Made by a program: the position numbers and the translations under genes
Assembly: GCA_030248215.1 (NCBI GenBank)
Contig: JASANG010003008.1
Span: 186,001 to 250,000 of the forward strand
Direction of reading: 5' to 3'
Source of the DNA: Enoplolaimus lenunculus
Lineage: Eukaryota; Nematoda; Enoplea; Enoplida; Thoracostomopsidae
Length of the DNA stretch: 64,000 nt
Part shown: one piece after another, positions 11,156-23,711 of the stretch
Numbering within the stretch: the stretch's first letter is position 1
How the letters are laid out: each line of letters begins with the position of its first letter
Notes under the pieces: model-generated
The model's input: only the letters and a program-made list of their open reading frames with translations
Told to the model about the DNA's origin: nothing
Database searches by the model: none

Positions 11156-11411
11156 TACACTGTAAATTTCAGTGAGTTGATTTTAACTCAGAATGAGTTG
11201 AATCACTTAGTCTGAGTTAGGACTATCAGAACTCAGAATTTTGAGTTGGTTCAATTCATTCTGAGTTAATTAATCAATTCAACCAGAGTCAATTAAACTC
11301 AGAGTGAGAATCAACTCGACTCAGAGTGAGTTAAAGTTTACTGTTATTAACTCAGTAATAACCAACTCGCTAGTTGAATTGATCAATCAACTCATTGGAA
11401 TTTACAGTGTA
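11156..11411 (+). mobile_element. 256-bp MITE, GAGTTGATT family
   Basis: TACACTGTAAATTTCAG to TTGGAATTTACAGTGTA, built of repeated GAGTTGA/TCAACTC palindromes. It is inserted directly into a TAAGCC-hexamer repeat. No ORF over 60 codons is credible. Confidence 0.9.
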
Positions 11412-14200
11412 AGCTTAAACGTGAAAGATAAACAGTTGGCCAAAAGTGCAGAGTACAAGGGACAAATAAAGCATGCGAGGTACTCCGGCAGTAAATGCGG
11501 AAAGCTTTCACATGCATATTTGTGTTTTTTTCAATTTCAGGACAAGCTTAGCTCGAAAACAATTATTGTGTTTATTCGATGAAATTAAAGTGTAGGTACA
11601 CATTTGTTGCCTCGTTTTCCAATGGCTGTCAATATTTGCTAGGCAACTGGTAGGTGCCTGTAAACATATATTAGCATAAATATATAGCTATATGATGCAT
11701 TAGATTTAATATAAACAAAAAAATAAACGACAGGTTAATTTTGAAGTACATGCCAAAAGCCATCCTACGTTGATTTATATTTAACCGCTGAACCATGTCT
11801 GTTTTTAGACGGAACATAATATTTGTGGTATTTAAGAAAGGTTTTGCTACATTTCAGAATTATGATTTAGAGCGGTGCACTTGAGAAATAGTTCTGTTCA
11901 TAGTGCAGGAAAAATTTGATGCTGTGTAAGCTTGCAAATTATCGCATCAAACAATTCAGCCAGCATCAGCCAAAATTTTTCTGAATTGTAATTTATATTT
12001 AATTGTTGAGCCAGGTCTTTGTTGCACCGTACATTAATATTTGTGAAATTTAAGAGAAATATTGTAACATTTTACAATTGTAGTTTAGAAAAGTAAACTT
12101 GAAAAAATAGTTCTGTTTATCACAGAAAAAAACTGATGTTGTGCAAGCTTGCAAATTATTGTATTTTCTAACAAAAGGCATTTTTTTATTTACCTTCAGA
12201 AACATTTACTGTATTGACCCGAATAAGACGGGGGGTAATAAGAGGGGGGTCCCCATTTTGGATCCGAATCAATAGGAGTCCGTATCCCTACTAAGAGTGC
12301 GTAAGCGGATCGAGTCCCTAATTCCTATTTAAACAAGTCTTAAAAAATTAAAATTTTATTGAAATTATCAGGGTGGATTATGAGAATTTAAATCGGCATT
12401 ATGTTCCAATATAAGACAAGAGCGGGCCCTGGAGATTAGAAAAAATATTACTTTTAGCAATGTGACAACCAAAACATATTCCTGACAGGGTACAACCTGA
12501 GGTCAAAAATCGGGTTCCGGCAGTAGTTCTGCTGGAGATTCCTGAATTTTGGTATTGCAATTTTGCGAAGTTTTACAAAAATAAATTTGTTTAGATTATA
12601 AATAATGATTTTTGTTTCACACTCATAACATTCAATTTGCGGGCCATGGTACTTCCTTTATAGCAACCAGTATAAAACAAGTGGTTAAGAAACGAAAATT
12701 GAGGTACGGAAACCCAAAAAATCATAAAAACTTGTTTTGAATATTCGAAATATAAAATTCAATTTCCGATGTTCGGACAATTAATCGGCAAGAACTGCAT
12801 AAGATGACAAAACATCGGTTGCCCATCACAACTATTAAGGGCATAAGCATATTTTCAAGCGCAGTCTATAAAACGGTTTAAGGTGTTTTGGAGTTCAAAG
12901 AGTTTCTGTTAAGTTGATATACGATGATGACTTGAAGTCAGTGTTTTGTTAGCCAGCGTTAATATGGCATTTAGGTTTTTGTCGTCATTCACGCCGTTTA
13001 TGTCGCAACATTTTGTGTTGACATCGAATCAACATGGACAAAATGTGTTCCAAATTAGCTTTAAAACTTTGAAGTGCTCTCACTCGATTAAAACCGAATG
13101 ATAGGTTATGAAGTTTTCACAACACAAAACCTGGTTATAAAAATTGTAAAAAAATTGCGTCTTGTTTCCAAGTAGGTACATCTAGGCTAAATACAAAAAC
13201 ACAGGTTGAAACTAAAACCTAAACACGTGATCGAAGAGTAAGCCTAAAGACTACAAACTTTAAAATCTATATATTGAACTGCAACAAGCTTGTAGGCAGT
13301 TTTGCGTTACAAGTATTTTTACAGTATAAAGTGATTAAGTTTGTCTCCACTCATGTCTTAGAGTGATTGCCGTGCGGCACTGCGAAACTACTTCAACAAT
13401 CGCAGAATTCATATCGTATTCTAAACTCTGCTATAAATTTGTCCCACATTTTAGGTTAAAGATTAAGCAAATGTTTAGCAAAAGGCAAAGGGCCATGGGA
13501 AGTGTATAGCCAGTAGGGGTCTGTGTGTTTTCATTCCCCTATCCATAAACCAAGAAACGTTTTACGATTGTAGTAAAACGATTTTAATATTATAACGTCT
13601 AGAAGCTCGTTGGCTTCTTTCGTGAGAATTTTTTCATAGATTTACACGCGTAGTATAAGGGCCCTATCTGGTGGAAATAACCATAGAACATCCCTTCGAA
13701 ACCACTTAAAAATTAAGCGTTGACATGCGGATTTTAAAATTGCGTGAAACTTTTCGCTCGTCTCGCTCACACGTTCACTCTATTTGGCTGCCTAGAGTCC
13801 TGTCTATTGAATATCATGGCTACGTTCCTGGCTTACGGATATGGCTTTAGAGACGTTTTTTTCATAAACATAAAAGCTAAGACTTATTTGCTGCAATAAT
13901 TTGAACGATGAAATTAACAGGTGTAAAGTTATCTTGTCAGTTTTATATACAACATAAAAAAACTATCAGCTAATTTGCTGTTTAGCGTGACAAACCTATT
14001 TGACAAATATCGATGCAATAAAAGTGACAAGTGTATAATAAAGGCCAAAAACTTGACCTTATCTTTTGCGTGACTCTATTATTTAGTGCAGTATATACAT
14101 TTTTCATACCTGCACGCGGTGCAACAAAAGGGTTGAATTTACCTACTTCAGCAGCGCTTATTTCATACGAAGTTAATAAAAAATAGCTTTACATGCGGAC
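11412..14200. other. No gene supported
   Basis: Between two 256-bp MITEs. Besides the 12.2-kb fragment, two diverged tandem blocks (11750-11970 and 11980-12190) share ttaaccgctgaaccatgtct-like and gatgctgtgtaagcttgcaa phrases, giving an old duplication. A short minus-strand coding-like piece lies at about 13325-13430 (NSAIVEVVSQCRTAITLRHE). Confidence 0.4.
12211..12330 (+). mobile_element. CTGTAGTGACCC-family element, 5' fragment
   Basis: Opens TACTGTATTGACCCGAATA and keeps the aataggagtccg and gcggatcgagtccc blocks, then diverges. The other end is missing. Confidence 0.7.
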
Positions 14201-14456
14201 TACACTGTAAATTCCAATGAGTTAATTAATTAACTCAGACGCAAAGTTAATTATTTCTGAGTTAATAACAGAACACTTTAACTCACTCTGAGTTGACTTG
14301 ATTCTCACTGTGAGTTGAGTTGACTCTGGGTGAGTTGATTAATTAACTCAGAATGAATTGAATCAACTCAAAATTCTGAGTTCTGATAGTCCTAACTCAG
14401 ATTGAGTGATTCAACTCATTCTGAGTTAAAATCAACTCACTAAAATTTACAGTGTA
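14201..14456 (-). mobile_element. 256-bp MITE, GAGTTGATT family
   Basis: Same element in the opposite orientation, TACACTGTAAATTCCAA to AAATTTACAGTGTA, exactly 256 bp. Confidence 0.9.
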
Positions 14457-14468
14457 TCTTGTTTTGTT

Positions 14469-14744
14469 TTATATAAAAGAAAAACTTGAAACGCGATGGC
14501 ATATTTCGTTCTCAGTAAAAAAACCGACCACTATATTTTGACATGCACCTGACAACCCTATGAGTTTCGATTCCAATGTTTTAGAAGCGTAAAGGCGAAG
14601 CCTAGTCGTCATTTTGCCCAAAACTAAAAATGTTGGGTAAGGCCGGAGTTGAGTGTATTGCAGTCCCGCGTGGACGCCATTTATATCACAGGCTATAGGG
14701 CTTCCAGAAATACAGAAAATTCCGTCGTTTTTAATACGCCACAA
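14469..14744 (-). other. Unassigned open reading frame
   Basis: A 91-codon frame; an internal ATG at 14624 gives about 51 codons (MTTRLRLYASKTLESKLIGL then SGACQNIVVGFF). It lies just outside a 256-bp MITE. No domain, neighbours or splice partners support it, so it may be chance. Confidence 0.15.
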
Positions 14745-14889
14745 GGATATCCGTTTGAGTTTTTGTTTCCGGTAGCAATCGGTATCCGTTTTTGTTTCCG
14801 TATCCGCTATAGAAATACCGAAAATATGGTTATTTTAACGCACGTCTCGCAATTTTTCAGTACAGACGCGCTGGAATTGTTTGAAATGT

Positions 14890-15420
14890 AAATAAAAATA
14901 ATATGAAATACACCTTGATTTATACAATGAGTGGTTTGAAACAGAACACACGTAGTTTGATACAATTTTTTAGAAACTGTTACGTCTTTAGTTGCTTAAG
15001 CTTTAGCACAGCTGGAATTCTGCAGATATGCAGTCGCCAGTTCCACTCGAACAATATACTATGTTGTAACCATGAAAACTGTTTTTCAAATAAAAGTGCT
15101 ACAAAACAGCAGTAATTTAAATCCAAGATAAATTAGCGCGTTTTATTTAAAACTTCATTGGTATATTCTCATTCAACGCGAGCAATGCGATGACTGCTGT
15201 ACAGATATTTAGCGTTTTCTTATTGTCTTTTCTTGTATAATTGACTGCTCGTTTTCGAAATTAAGTTGAATTTAAAGCTCATCGTATCTATTCATGCGAT
15301 TCACAGCCAAAATTTCAAAAAGCATAGTCGGCAAAGTGTAATACTTAGAAGCGATTCGTAGCTGAGCAGGATGCCAGAGCTAGCGGATGGTGAAATTTGT
15401 CTATGAGTGTGGTGTTATGC
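14890..15420. other. No gene seen
   Basis: AT-rich, no long open frame with coding character, no recognised repeat. Confidence 0.4.
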
Positions 15421-15565
15421 GAGCTCGTAGCCAAGGGGCCCCTGGAAAAATTTTGCCACCCTCCTAGAAAGTTTTGAACCTTACTTGTAACTCATTGAAA
15501 ACCCTTAAATGCCCCTACTGAAATTTTTTAGCCCCCCCTGGCAAGGCGAGCCGGCTACGGGCCTG
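15421..15565 (-). mobile_element. GGCCCGTAGCC-family MITE, inverted orientation
   Basis: ctcgtagccaaggggcccc to gagccggctacgggcctg; core is the complement of the 1.6- and 8.4-kb copies. Confidence 0.7.
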
Positions 15566-15953
15566 CGTGGACTCATTTCTGCCTGTGAAAGCCTCGTCAA
15601 ACTAATGCGGTTTAGCGGCACTTTCTCTTTAAGAAAACCATTATTTTCTCGAACAAACCTGCCTAGAACACGGATGAAAATTTTTCTATACCTCCGGATT
15701 TGGCCCATGTATAAAACAGGGACTTCCAGTTTTCCAGGGTAAAAAACTTATAACCTGGAGTGCAGCGCAGCCACTCCATTATGATGGCTAAGAACACCAC
15801 TGGTTTGATGGGAGAAATCACAAGCATAAAGTTTGCCTTGGAAAAACTGGAAAAGTGGAAAATTCATAAGCCTGGATATTCTCTGGTTCGGTGGGAAAAT
15901 CTGCAGTGTGAAGTATGTTTGGAAAACTGGGAAAGTAGAAAACTTAAAATGTA

Positions 15954-16147
15954 TACACTGTAAAAAATGGGGAGTCAAGTTGACTCTCTCGGAAATAGGC
16001 TTTTCCTGACTACGCAAGCTGAGTCAAATTTGACACCGCCAGAGTCAAATTGCACTCACTGAGCGATTCAGTGAATCGAATTTGACTCTGGTGGAGTCAA
16101 ATTTGACTCAGTTTGAGTCAATTTGACTTCACATTTTTTACAGTGTA
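15954..16147 (+). mobile_element. Foldback MITE, GAGTCAAATTTGACTC family
   Basis: TACACTGTAAAAAATGG to ATTTTTTACAGTGTA, with the second arm shortened. No ORF. Confidence 0.85.
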
Positions 16148-16845
16148 GGTTTTCCCGGGTAGAGAAAGTCTGAAAGTAGATTTTGTTCGAAAACGGTAAA
16201 AGTGGAAAATTTAAACACCTATGATTTCCATGGGTTGATAGGGAGAACCTGAATCATAGGTTTTGTTTAGAAAACGGATAACGTTGAACATTTCAAACGT
16301 ATTTATGGAATTCAGATACTTTTCTAGTTTCTCCCACAGTGGAAAATTTTTCCCATGTGCGGTCTCGGTCAAAAACAGAGACACGAGACCGAAACTGAGA
16401 CCAAGAAAAATGCTTCATCTGCTCAGAATTTATCATATTTAAGCACAAAAATTACCGCAAAATTTTCTTTTGGCAAAAACACACTGTTAAACACAGATAC
16501 AGGAATATATAACACGACCCCACCCCAAAGACAACGATAAAATATAGAACGCTTTCAGTGTGAAAACTACGCTTTCAGTTGTTTTCCAACGAAAATGAAT
16601 CGTCAATCGCTAGTATATTTTAACTCGTTTAATAGTAAAATGCTTTTTAGCGTTTATCACAATGAAATTTTAGCGTTATTGAAACTTTTAAATTTTTGGT
16701 ACGACTCCATAAATGTCACCTATAATAAGTACAACTTTCTGTGTTTTGACATTACTAAAAACTGTAAAAATTTACAGTCAAAAATCAACAATTTACTACT
16801 GATCCGCTTAGTGTGAGCGTCGAGCAGAAAAAACCAGAACTTACC

Positions 16846-16935
16846 TTTCTTCGTTGGTCTCGGTATGAAACCTATCGACTCAAAAACCGAGACCAAGACC
16901 GAGACCGGGAGCGACACCAGCCAAATCCCGAGATT
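16846..16935 (+). repeat. GACCGAGA-type repeat fragment
   Basis: gttggtctcggtatgaaacc and accgagaccaagaccgagac; with a sister piece at 16352-16410 and 17490-17530 it resembles the arms of 31560-32295. Confidence 0.5.
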
Positions 16936-17539
16936 TTAATGCGGGGTTCACGTTTTAACTGGGGCATCCCGGAACACATTTTGTCCCATGTTGATTTGAC
17001 GTAACATAAAATTTTGTGATCTCAACAGCGGTTTGTATAGACAAGATGTGAATTTCGCATGGTATTGGTTTACAAATCAAGCATCTCCAGAAATCATCGT
17101 ATACAAACAGCCATATTGGCATATACCGTGGAACAGTTATGGGAATCAAATGATATTCTGAAATTCTACCGAATATCACGTGATATTATGCAGATTTCTA
17201 ATAATTCAAACGTTAAATTTTAGTATCATATGATATTCTACAAGACATTCAGGCTAAACCACAACCTTGCAAACATTTTCAAACATATTATATGATACTG
17301 ACGGACAATATTTCGAACATCGAATGATATTGCAGTGTAAATAGTGGATGTCTCTCACATGAAGATTGCAGACAATACAAATTTTTTGAATTTGACAGCG
17401 GATAAATGTAGGTGTAGACAAAATGTTACCCGCAATAGTAATAAGGACAAAACTCGTTCCAGGCTATTCCAGTTATGACGTGAACCCCGTATAATACCGA
17501 GACCGAGACATATACCGCACCTCCCTGCCCGCCACAATC

Positions 17540-18150
17540 TGTTACGTGTATTAATACAAATTGTGGGACTCCAATGCGATTTGAAGGGATACTAAACAGG
17601 ATGGGGGGCTGCTGCCCCTCTCTTCTCCTACAATAAAAGACTTTCCCCTCCTCCTGCTACAACCTTACACGTTTATTAAGATAGATTTTGAACCCCCGCT
17701 CCCCGGTCATTTGATATGATGCTAAGCAGGATGAGAACGAAACTGTTCAACACTACTGTCATTTAGCTGTAAATTTTCATGGTTTGGTAAGGAAAATATG
17801 AAGCGCAGCCCCTCCTGTATGACGGCTTAAAATTCTGCTGGTTTGGTAGGAACAATATCATGCATAATTTAGGCTGAGAAAACTTAGGCGTTTAAAGTTT
17901 TCTACTTTTCCCCTTTTCTAAACAAAACGCTTCATAATTTTTCTAAACCAAGGAAAACCTGTACGTTTTAAATATCCCACTTTCCTTGATTTCCAAACAA
18001 AACCGACGTTTCATATATTCTCTGCCTATTAAATTAGTGAAAAACAATGAATTTTGAATTGTTCACTTTTCAAATTTTCCACATTAAGTTGTCTTGGGTC
18101 TTTTAGCACATTGAACATTATAATCCAATTTTATTTGAAGTCGTTTGTAG
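17540..18150. other. No gene seen
   Basis: Repeats of gaaaatatgaagcgcagcc and gttttctacttttccc type, related to those at 15.76-16.35 kb (a larger degenerate repeat with ggaaaatctgcag and gtggaaaatt phrases). No coding signal. Confidence 0.4.
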
Positions 18151-18632
18151 TGGGTCATCCGCGTTAAACTGCACGTACATTTGTAAAAAAATGTCCCTCC
18201 CTTTTGGGTGCCCGCCTTGTCCCTACCCACTCTTTTTATACACTGTCTGAGATGTCAGTATGTCATTGTCTGAACCTTAGACAATGAATATGCTCTAGGC
18301 ATAAATAAGTATTATCATTATCGGGAACTGTTATTGACCATAGTCCCTCTGAAAGGACTCAATTTTTTGCGTTGAATGGTGCGTTTGAATATGTGTGCAC
18401 AGCGTGTGTTTTTAATGTGTGCGTGTGCACTAATGTAATGTCCTGACATCCTACAGATAACATGTATTTATTCAGAGTTCCTTCCGACGCTGTCTAGACA
18501 ATTAACACTATCCAAGTACAGCAATGAAAATGTACCTTGCCTCCAGCTAGGATGTGTATTTTGATGCTGATCCACATGGGGTAGTTGGAACATTTATTAC
18601 ATCGGCGCGTACGTTTTAAAATGGATGACCCA
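18151..18632 (+). mobile_element. TGGGTCATCC inverted-repeat element
   Basis: TGGGTCATCCGCGTTAAACT at the left pairs with the complement of AAAATGGATGACCCA at the right. Flanks read TAG on both sides, a possible 3-bp target duplication. About 480 bp, no ORF. A 3-bp target would suit a PIF/Harbinger-type element, but this is not proved. Confidence 0.65.
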
Positions 18633-19540
18633 TAGCTGTCTATAAGGTTACGGTAGGTCCCGGAATTTTAGTAGACAAAATTAACGCGACCGTAAACCAT
18701 GACCACATCGTCGCGTTTAAAACATGACTGCTGAGTTTACATTGCTGTGAAACCGGGGAAATAAAGGTTTTGCGTTTCGTTTTTATGCTACTCTACCTAT
18801 TCACTTTTTTATCATTTAAGAAAGACATTAAGTTTATAAAACAACAGTTCTATGTTCTAAATGGCTGCAAGTGCACACTGCTTTTCACGTGATGAATTCT
18901 AAAACTGATTCGAGCTTAAATTTAAAAGTATGGGTAATCTAAGAATCGACAGTTGTTGATGTGGTTACAGAGGTTATCTTACAGGTAATTTTTGTGATAA
19001 CAGAATGCACAGTGCTGGAACGCAAGCCTTTTGCAAATGTTCACTTTGCCTTTTATATCTTAAGTCATACAAAAACATTAAACGGACATATATACTTAGC
19101 TAGTGTTTAAGCAACTAACGTAGTCATTCTTTAAAAATGGCATGAAACCCAGAAAATTACCTCACCTTTTTTCAGATGCAAAAATCCCGCCCGCCATATA
19201 TTTACTTAATTTTGATAACGCAAATGTACATGAAAATGTAGTGGAGTTGCAAAACCCAGTCAGATCGTAGCATTACGTAGGTTTCTGTTCTTGGCTTAGC
19301 GCAGTTAAAAGGTTTAGTTCATAAGAGTGCATGAAAATTTCTGAGACATCATCATTTATCTTTGAAGCAAAAATACTTAATGTAAATATGCACCGTTGCA
19401 AGTAACCCAATTAGAAAGTGGCTAAGAGACTATTTACGTATATCATATTGCCACAGTCAGTGACGTTGTAATGCATCAAGTTTGGAATTCGCTTGCTACA
19501 GTGTTTTAATGTTAAATTCTGCATTATAGAGAAACTTAAG
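18633..19540. other. Intergenic, 5' of TTC1
   Basis: Likely holds the TTC1 promoter. No TATA or initiator could be picked with confidence. Confidence 0.4.
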
Positions 19541-19552
19541 AAATTTTTTCAG
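19541..19552 (+). promoter_or_regulatory. Possible spliced-leader acceptor of TTC1
   Basis: aaattttttcag ends 20 nt before the TTC1 ATG, far closer than a typical cis 5' intron would require. It may accept a trans-spliced leader, or end a cis 5'-UTR intron. Confidence 0.35.
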
Positions 19553-19572
19553 TACCCGTATTATAGAACTGA

Positions 19573-22500
19573 ATGGATACTGATACTGGAGAAAAGGATG
19601 CTTTTTACGATTGCTCAGAAGACTTCAACTTGAAAGATAGTCCTGATAGCGGTAGGCAAAAACTTTAATCTAAACAGTTGAAGTCGTAAGACGCGTACAT
19701 TGCTTAGTCATTCCGACATTGAGCTATCTTTTCGCTAAGCGTACTATATGATACCGCGATAACCACCTTATCAGGAAATTGATGATCGAAAAATGCGAAG
19801 CAGGGTATTGTGATAAGTTTGGTAGGCTAGGGACGCTCCCAGGAGGATTCGAACTCGGTCGACAGATTATCAGTCCAGCACGCAATCCACTGACTGCTGA
19901 GTTTTTCAGTTTTTATGTTTTATAAGAACCTCAACAAACACTGGTATCTTGGTTCTTCCATGTTTTACTACTGCTGCATATGAAGGCACTCTACATATGC
20001 AGCAGTGATTTTACCGATGTACAGCATCAGTATGAGGTTATTATTTGCCTCCATACATCCGCATGTCACAGGTTTAAACGGAAATAATAAGATTCCGATT
20101 GCGGGTGTAGTTGGAATCGGTACAGTGGCGTACGGAGAAATTTTAGGGGCGCGCATCCTGCCAGGTTCGTGCCTTAGGTTTCCACCAAAAGTTAAATTAG
20201 AACCCTTTAGTAGTGACCCATATAAATTTTGGGCGTGATATATGAGATTGGTAACGCTTTCCTAGTCGACTCCGAGACCAATTTCAGAGTCTTCTTTTAA
20301 GTCACCTAAATTTTTAGCGGGTTGGATAGCTGTCCAAACCAAATTGTTTTTTACGTAAGCATGACTTGAAGGAAATATCGCGAGCGAAACGATCGAAAAC
20401 CTACACACTATCAATACCTTTAACTCTAGTACAGAACTTCAGTGTACGGTCTTTTTGGCGTACTTTTGTCTTAGAATTTAAACAGTGTATAGAAAATCTC
20501 GTAACCAGGATTTAGGGTGAGTGTTGAAGAATTCGCGAGCGAGGCGAGCAGAAGCTATACATGATTTCAGTATTACATGACTGTAAGAGTCTCAAAATCT
20601 TTCTGCATTCATGAACTGCTTGGTCTAAATCATTAAACCGGAACCCCCCATCAACCAATGATGTACCCCTGAAGCTTTGCACTATTTTATTATCTTTAGT
20701 TTTGAGATGATTAGGTTAGGAAATTAGACGATGAAGTTTTCCTTTGAATAGCGCCAGAGGCAAATTTTTTTGAAAATTGAATAATTAACAACCTCGCGAG
20801 CGAAGCAAGCTAGGCGTAATTTTTGTATCTATATAATGTAAATTATGACGCACGAAGTGATTCCGATTGGGGGTGGCCCAACCCCTCTCGGTACGCCCCG
20901 AATCGGAATTGTAATTTTTCACTGTTTATAACCTGCATTATTTGCAATTATTTGCAAACTTGTATGAAGTGCTGTTAAGTTGGATGACAACCGTGATCGC
21001 ATTAGTATTTTAGTACATATTGTGAGTGTAGGACATACAGATAGCTTCTTTTTAGGACACGAAACCGTCGGTTCCGGCGAATCTGAATCAGGCGTAGGGT
21101 TACTCCTAGATTCACTAAGGCTCAGTAAACGCAGCACGGATTAATGCTTTACTGGCAATTTGCGAAACCACAAGGCAAAATAACGTACAAATTGCTCTAC
21201 CGTTACGCTTCGAACCAATTTTACAACAAAAACTTAGTTATCTCGAAATTATCAGGAATTCCAGACAAAGGCTGAACCAAATTGCGTTACAGCAGTTGAG
21301 AACGAATTCCAAAACGAAAGAAAACTTACACAATTAGTTCTACGACAATCATTCAAGATTGTCATACAAAACGATGCAAAGTGCGAGCTCGCAATAATAA
21401 ATCAAAAAACACGTTGAAAACAAACAGAAATAAGTTAATCTGTATACGCAAACAAGCTAATCGACTAACTAAGTCACGAAAAACATTCAGCAAACGCAAC
21501 GCTTAGGAAAATCAAAATTGCTATTTAACCAGCAAAATATAGAAAATGGATCGCAAATATCCAATTTTCTCACACGTATATACGTATCTGGCTAACACAA
21601 TAAGGGTGAATAACCTTAGAGAGGCGTTCGTATTAATTTATTCAAACGAAAACCTGAAATAATTAATGATATTAGATGGATTACTGCAATTTTTGCAATT
21701 GGGTTTTAGCTTCCAAAAGGGAACCTGAAGAAACTCCCTCGTCATCGACGAACTGTGCCAGCGTTAGTGCTACTGATGCTGATGCAGAAAAAGATAAAAT
21801 TGATTCATTGCAAAATCCAAACGCAGAATTAAACACCACATCAATCGAAGATTCCGAATTAAATTCTAGTCCTCCCACAAGTGATAAGTGGTTTATCGAC
21901 GAGGAGATTCTTGCTGATTTTGACTCACGGGATACTGAAGATAAACTAAAGGTAAGTTGTAATTATATTTCTAATTTGTTTGCGTAAGCCGTGATTCGTC
22001 CACTAAATTAATGTTAAATGCTGGTATTCCGTTGACTCCAACTGCACCCATTTTAGTTGAATGGTAATTCAATGACCGCAGTAACTTTTCGATATGTTTA
22101 CAGTATAATTTTCTATAGTTACAAAATCATATTCCGTTTACTCCAACTGCGCCCCATTTAATTGAGCACTAATTCAATAAAGGTAGTACTTATCTGGTTT
22201 TCGATATTTTTATAAAATTTTGAAATTCAATAATTTATTTTTTATTGTTTTAACTTATTCATTGAAATTGATTGAATGGTTCAACAACGTACGTAATGAA
22301 AATATTTATTTAGGAGCGTTACAAAACATCACTTTCGGATAAGGCACAAGGCAACCGATGTTATCAATCAACAAAATATGAAGAAGCCGCTGAGTTATAT
22401 ACAACAGCATTAAGAACGATACCGCTGGTGCATACAGAGGATCGCGCTGTGATGTATAGCAACCGGGCCGCCTGTTTTATAAAAATGGTATCGGTATCTA

Positions 22501-23711
22501 ACGGTGCATTAAATGTGTATAATTTTCTAAGCAAATCGCATTGTAGTTGCACGCTTACATGGGCTTATTGCGGTAAAATCGACAGTTACTGGAGTATCAC
22601 TGTGTGAAGCTGTGTCGTATTCGAATTATAGAGAGGAATCACTAGCGTACAACTAAGATGCAGTCAGTTATCTGGTTCCAGAATAAGATCCGGCAAACAA
22701 TGTGGTGTGGCATAAACCAGCTGGATACTGCATGTTAGCAGTACCACGGAACTCTTTCGTTTACAATTTTATGCAAACGCAAAAATTCTAATTCCCGATT
22801 CTTTTTGTGTTTGAGAAGGTTTGTTGTGATTATGTCAGCTTTAACTGCCGTGTTTTAGGAGCTACGCCAAAATGCAATCGACGATTGCTGCAAAGCTATC
22901 GACTACAAGCCGACATATGTAAAAGCGTTGCTCCGTCGTGCCGCTCTTTATGAAGAACAAGAAGATCAGTGGGACCGCGCTTTGGAAGATTATAACTCCG
23001 TGCTCAAACATGATGCTAAAAATGTGTTAGCTCGTGATAAAATTTTGGTACGTGTTGTAAAGTGTGCTGTACATTTAAGGAGCTTGTTGCTATGATTTGA
23101 AATTTGCCTTCCAATTGGTTTAGTGATTTGTTTTGGCGCACTGGTTGGGGCCGTGCGTAGGGTATACTGCTGTATACTTAGCGAGTTACCGCTTATGCCT
23201 TATGCGTGTATAAAATAGCGAACACAAATTCAGCAAACGCAATCGCTATTACTGCGCACTTGTTTCTGTTAGTGGCTTTAATTGTGTCATGCAACACCTA
23301 CAACCATTTCAGAGGCTCAACCCAATGATACAAGAAAGAAATGAACGTATGAAAGAAGAAATGCTGGGTAAATTTATGGGATAAAATTGATAAAACGATT
23401 ATCTCACTGTAACCTAAACTACAATTGCAATAGCAACATTTTCACGCTGTTCATGCTTGCAAGTGTCTTTGAAATTGCACGGTACAGCAATCTTGGAGCT
23501 GAATTGTAGTTAATTTAACGTTTGTTTTCTTGTCTAATATTAATATAAGTCTGGCGTTGTGATGGTGTGGCATTTTACGATATTTTCTGTTATTTTAGGA
23601 AAATTGAAAGAACTTGGTAACACAGTGCTCAGGCCATTTGGACTGTCTACTAACAACTTCAAAATGGAGCAAAATCCGGATGGAGGATATTCAATAAAAA
23701 TGTGCAAATAG
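19573..23711 (+). CDS. TTC1: TTC1, tetratricopeptide repeat protein 1 (six exons)
   Basis: Exons 19573-19651, 21710-21951, 22314-22487, 22859-23047, 23313-23367 and 23599-23711 join in phase with GT-AG introns to give 283 residues (human TTC1 is 292). Exon 1 carries [10 protein letters not shown], the counterpart of the FHDC motif of vertebrate TTC1. Exon 2 is an acidic, Ser/Thr-rich linker. Residues about 108-225 form three TPR helices pairs ([47 protein letters not shown]). The C-terminus reads [20 protein letters not shown] and then LRPFGLS, the family signature. TTC1 is a cytosolic co-chaperone-type adaptor known to bind Hsp90/Hsp70 tails and some G-alpha proteins. An ATG at 21676 also opens exon 2, but the homology of the upstream exon and the exact phase (G|CT) favour 19573. 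Intron 1 is 2 kb and holds a tRNA-like repeat and a TIR element. The identity is firm; exon boundaries are by eye. Confidence 0.95.
19826..19903 (-). repeat. tRNA-like SINE head in TTC1 intron 1
   Basis: On the minus strand, gtcagtggattgcgtgctgg (A-box like), ctgataatctg (anticodon region) and gagttcgaatcc (B box) are spaced as in a tRNA, but the T and acceptor stems are imperfect. Confidence 0.45.
20122..20898 (+). mobile_element. CAGTGGCGTAC-type element in TTC1 intron 1
   Basis: Left border cagtggcgtacggagaaatt, right border cccctctcggtacgcccc. Inside are three copies of a gcgagcgaagcgagc-like palindrome (20377, 20533, 20794). No intact ORF was seen. Type uncertain. Confidence 0.5.

Noticed and set aside
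13590-13680. Minus-strand KEANELLDVII-like peptide as an exon
   Set aside because: An in-frame stop lies just upstream with no AG between, so no acceptor can open this frame.
19826-19903. Functional tRNA genes (also 29.9, 61.4 and 61.7 kb)
   Set aside because: A and B boxes are visible but the acceptor and T stems do not pair properly, so SINE-type relics fit better.
21676-21709. ATG at 21676 as the TTC1 start
   Set aside because: It lies in the intron before the TTTTAG acceptor at 21709; an upstream exon with the conserved FYDCSEDF motif joins exactly in phase.
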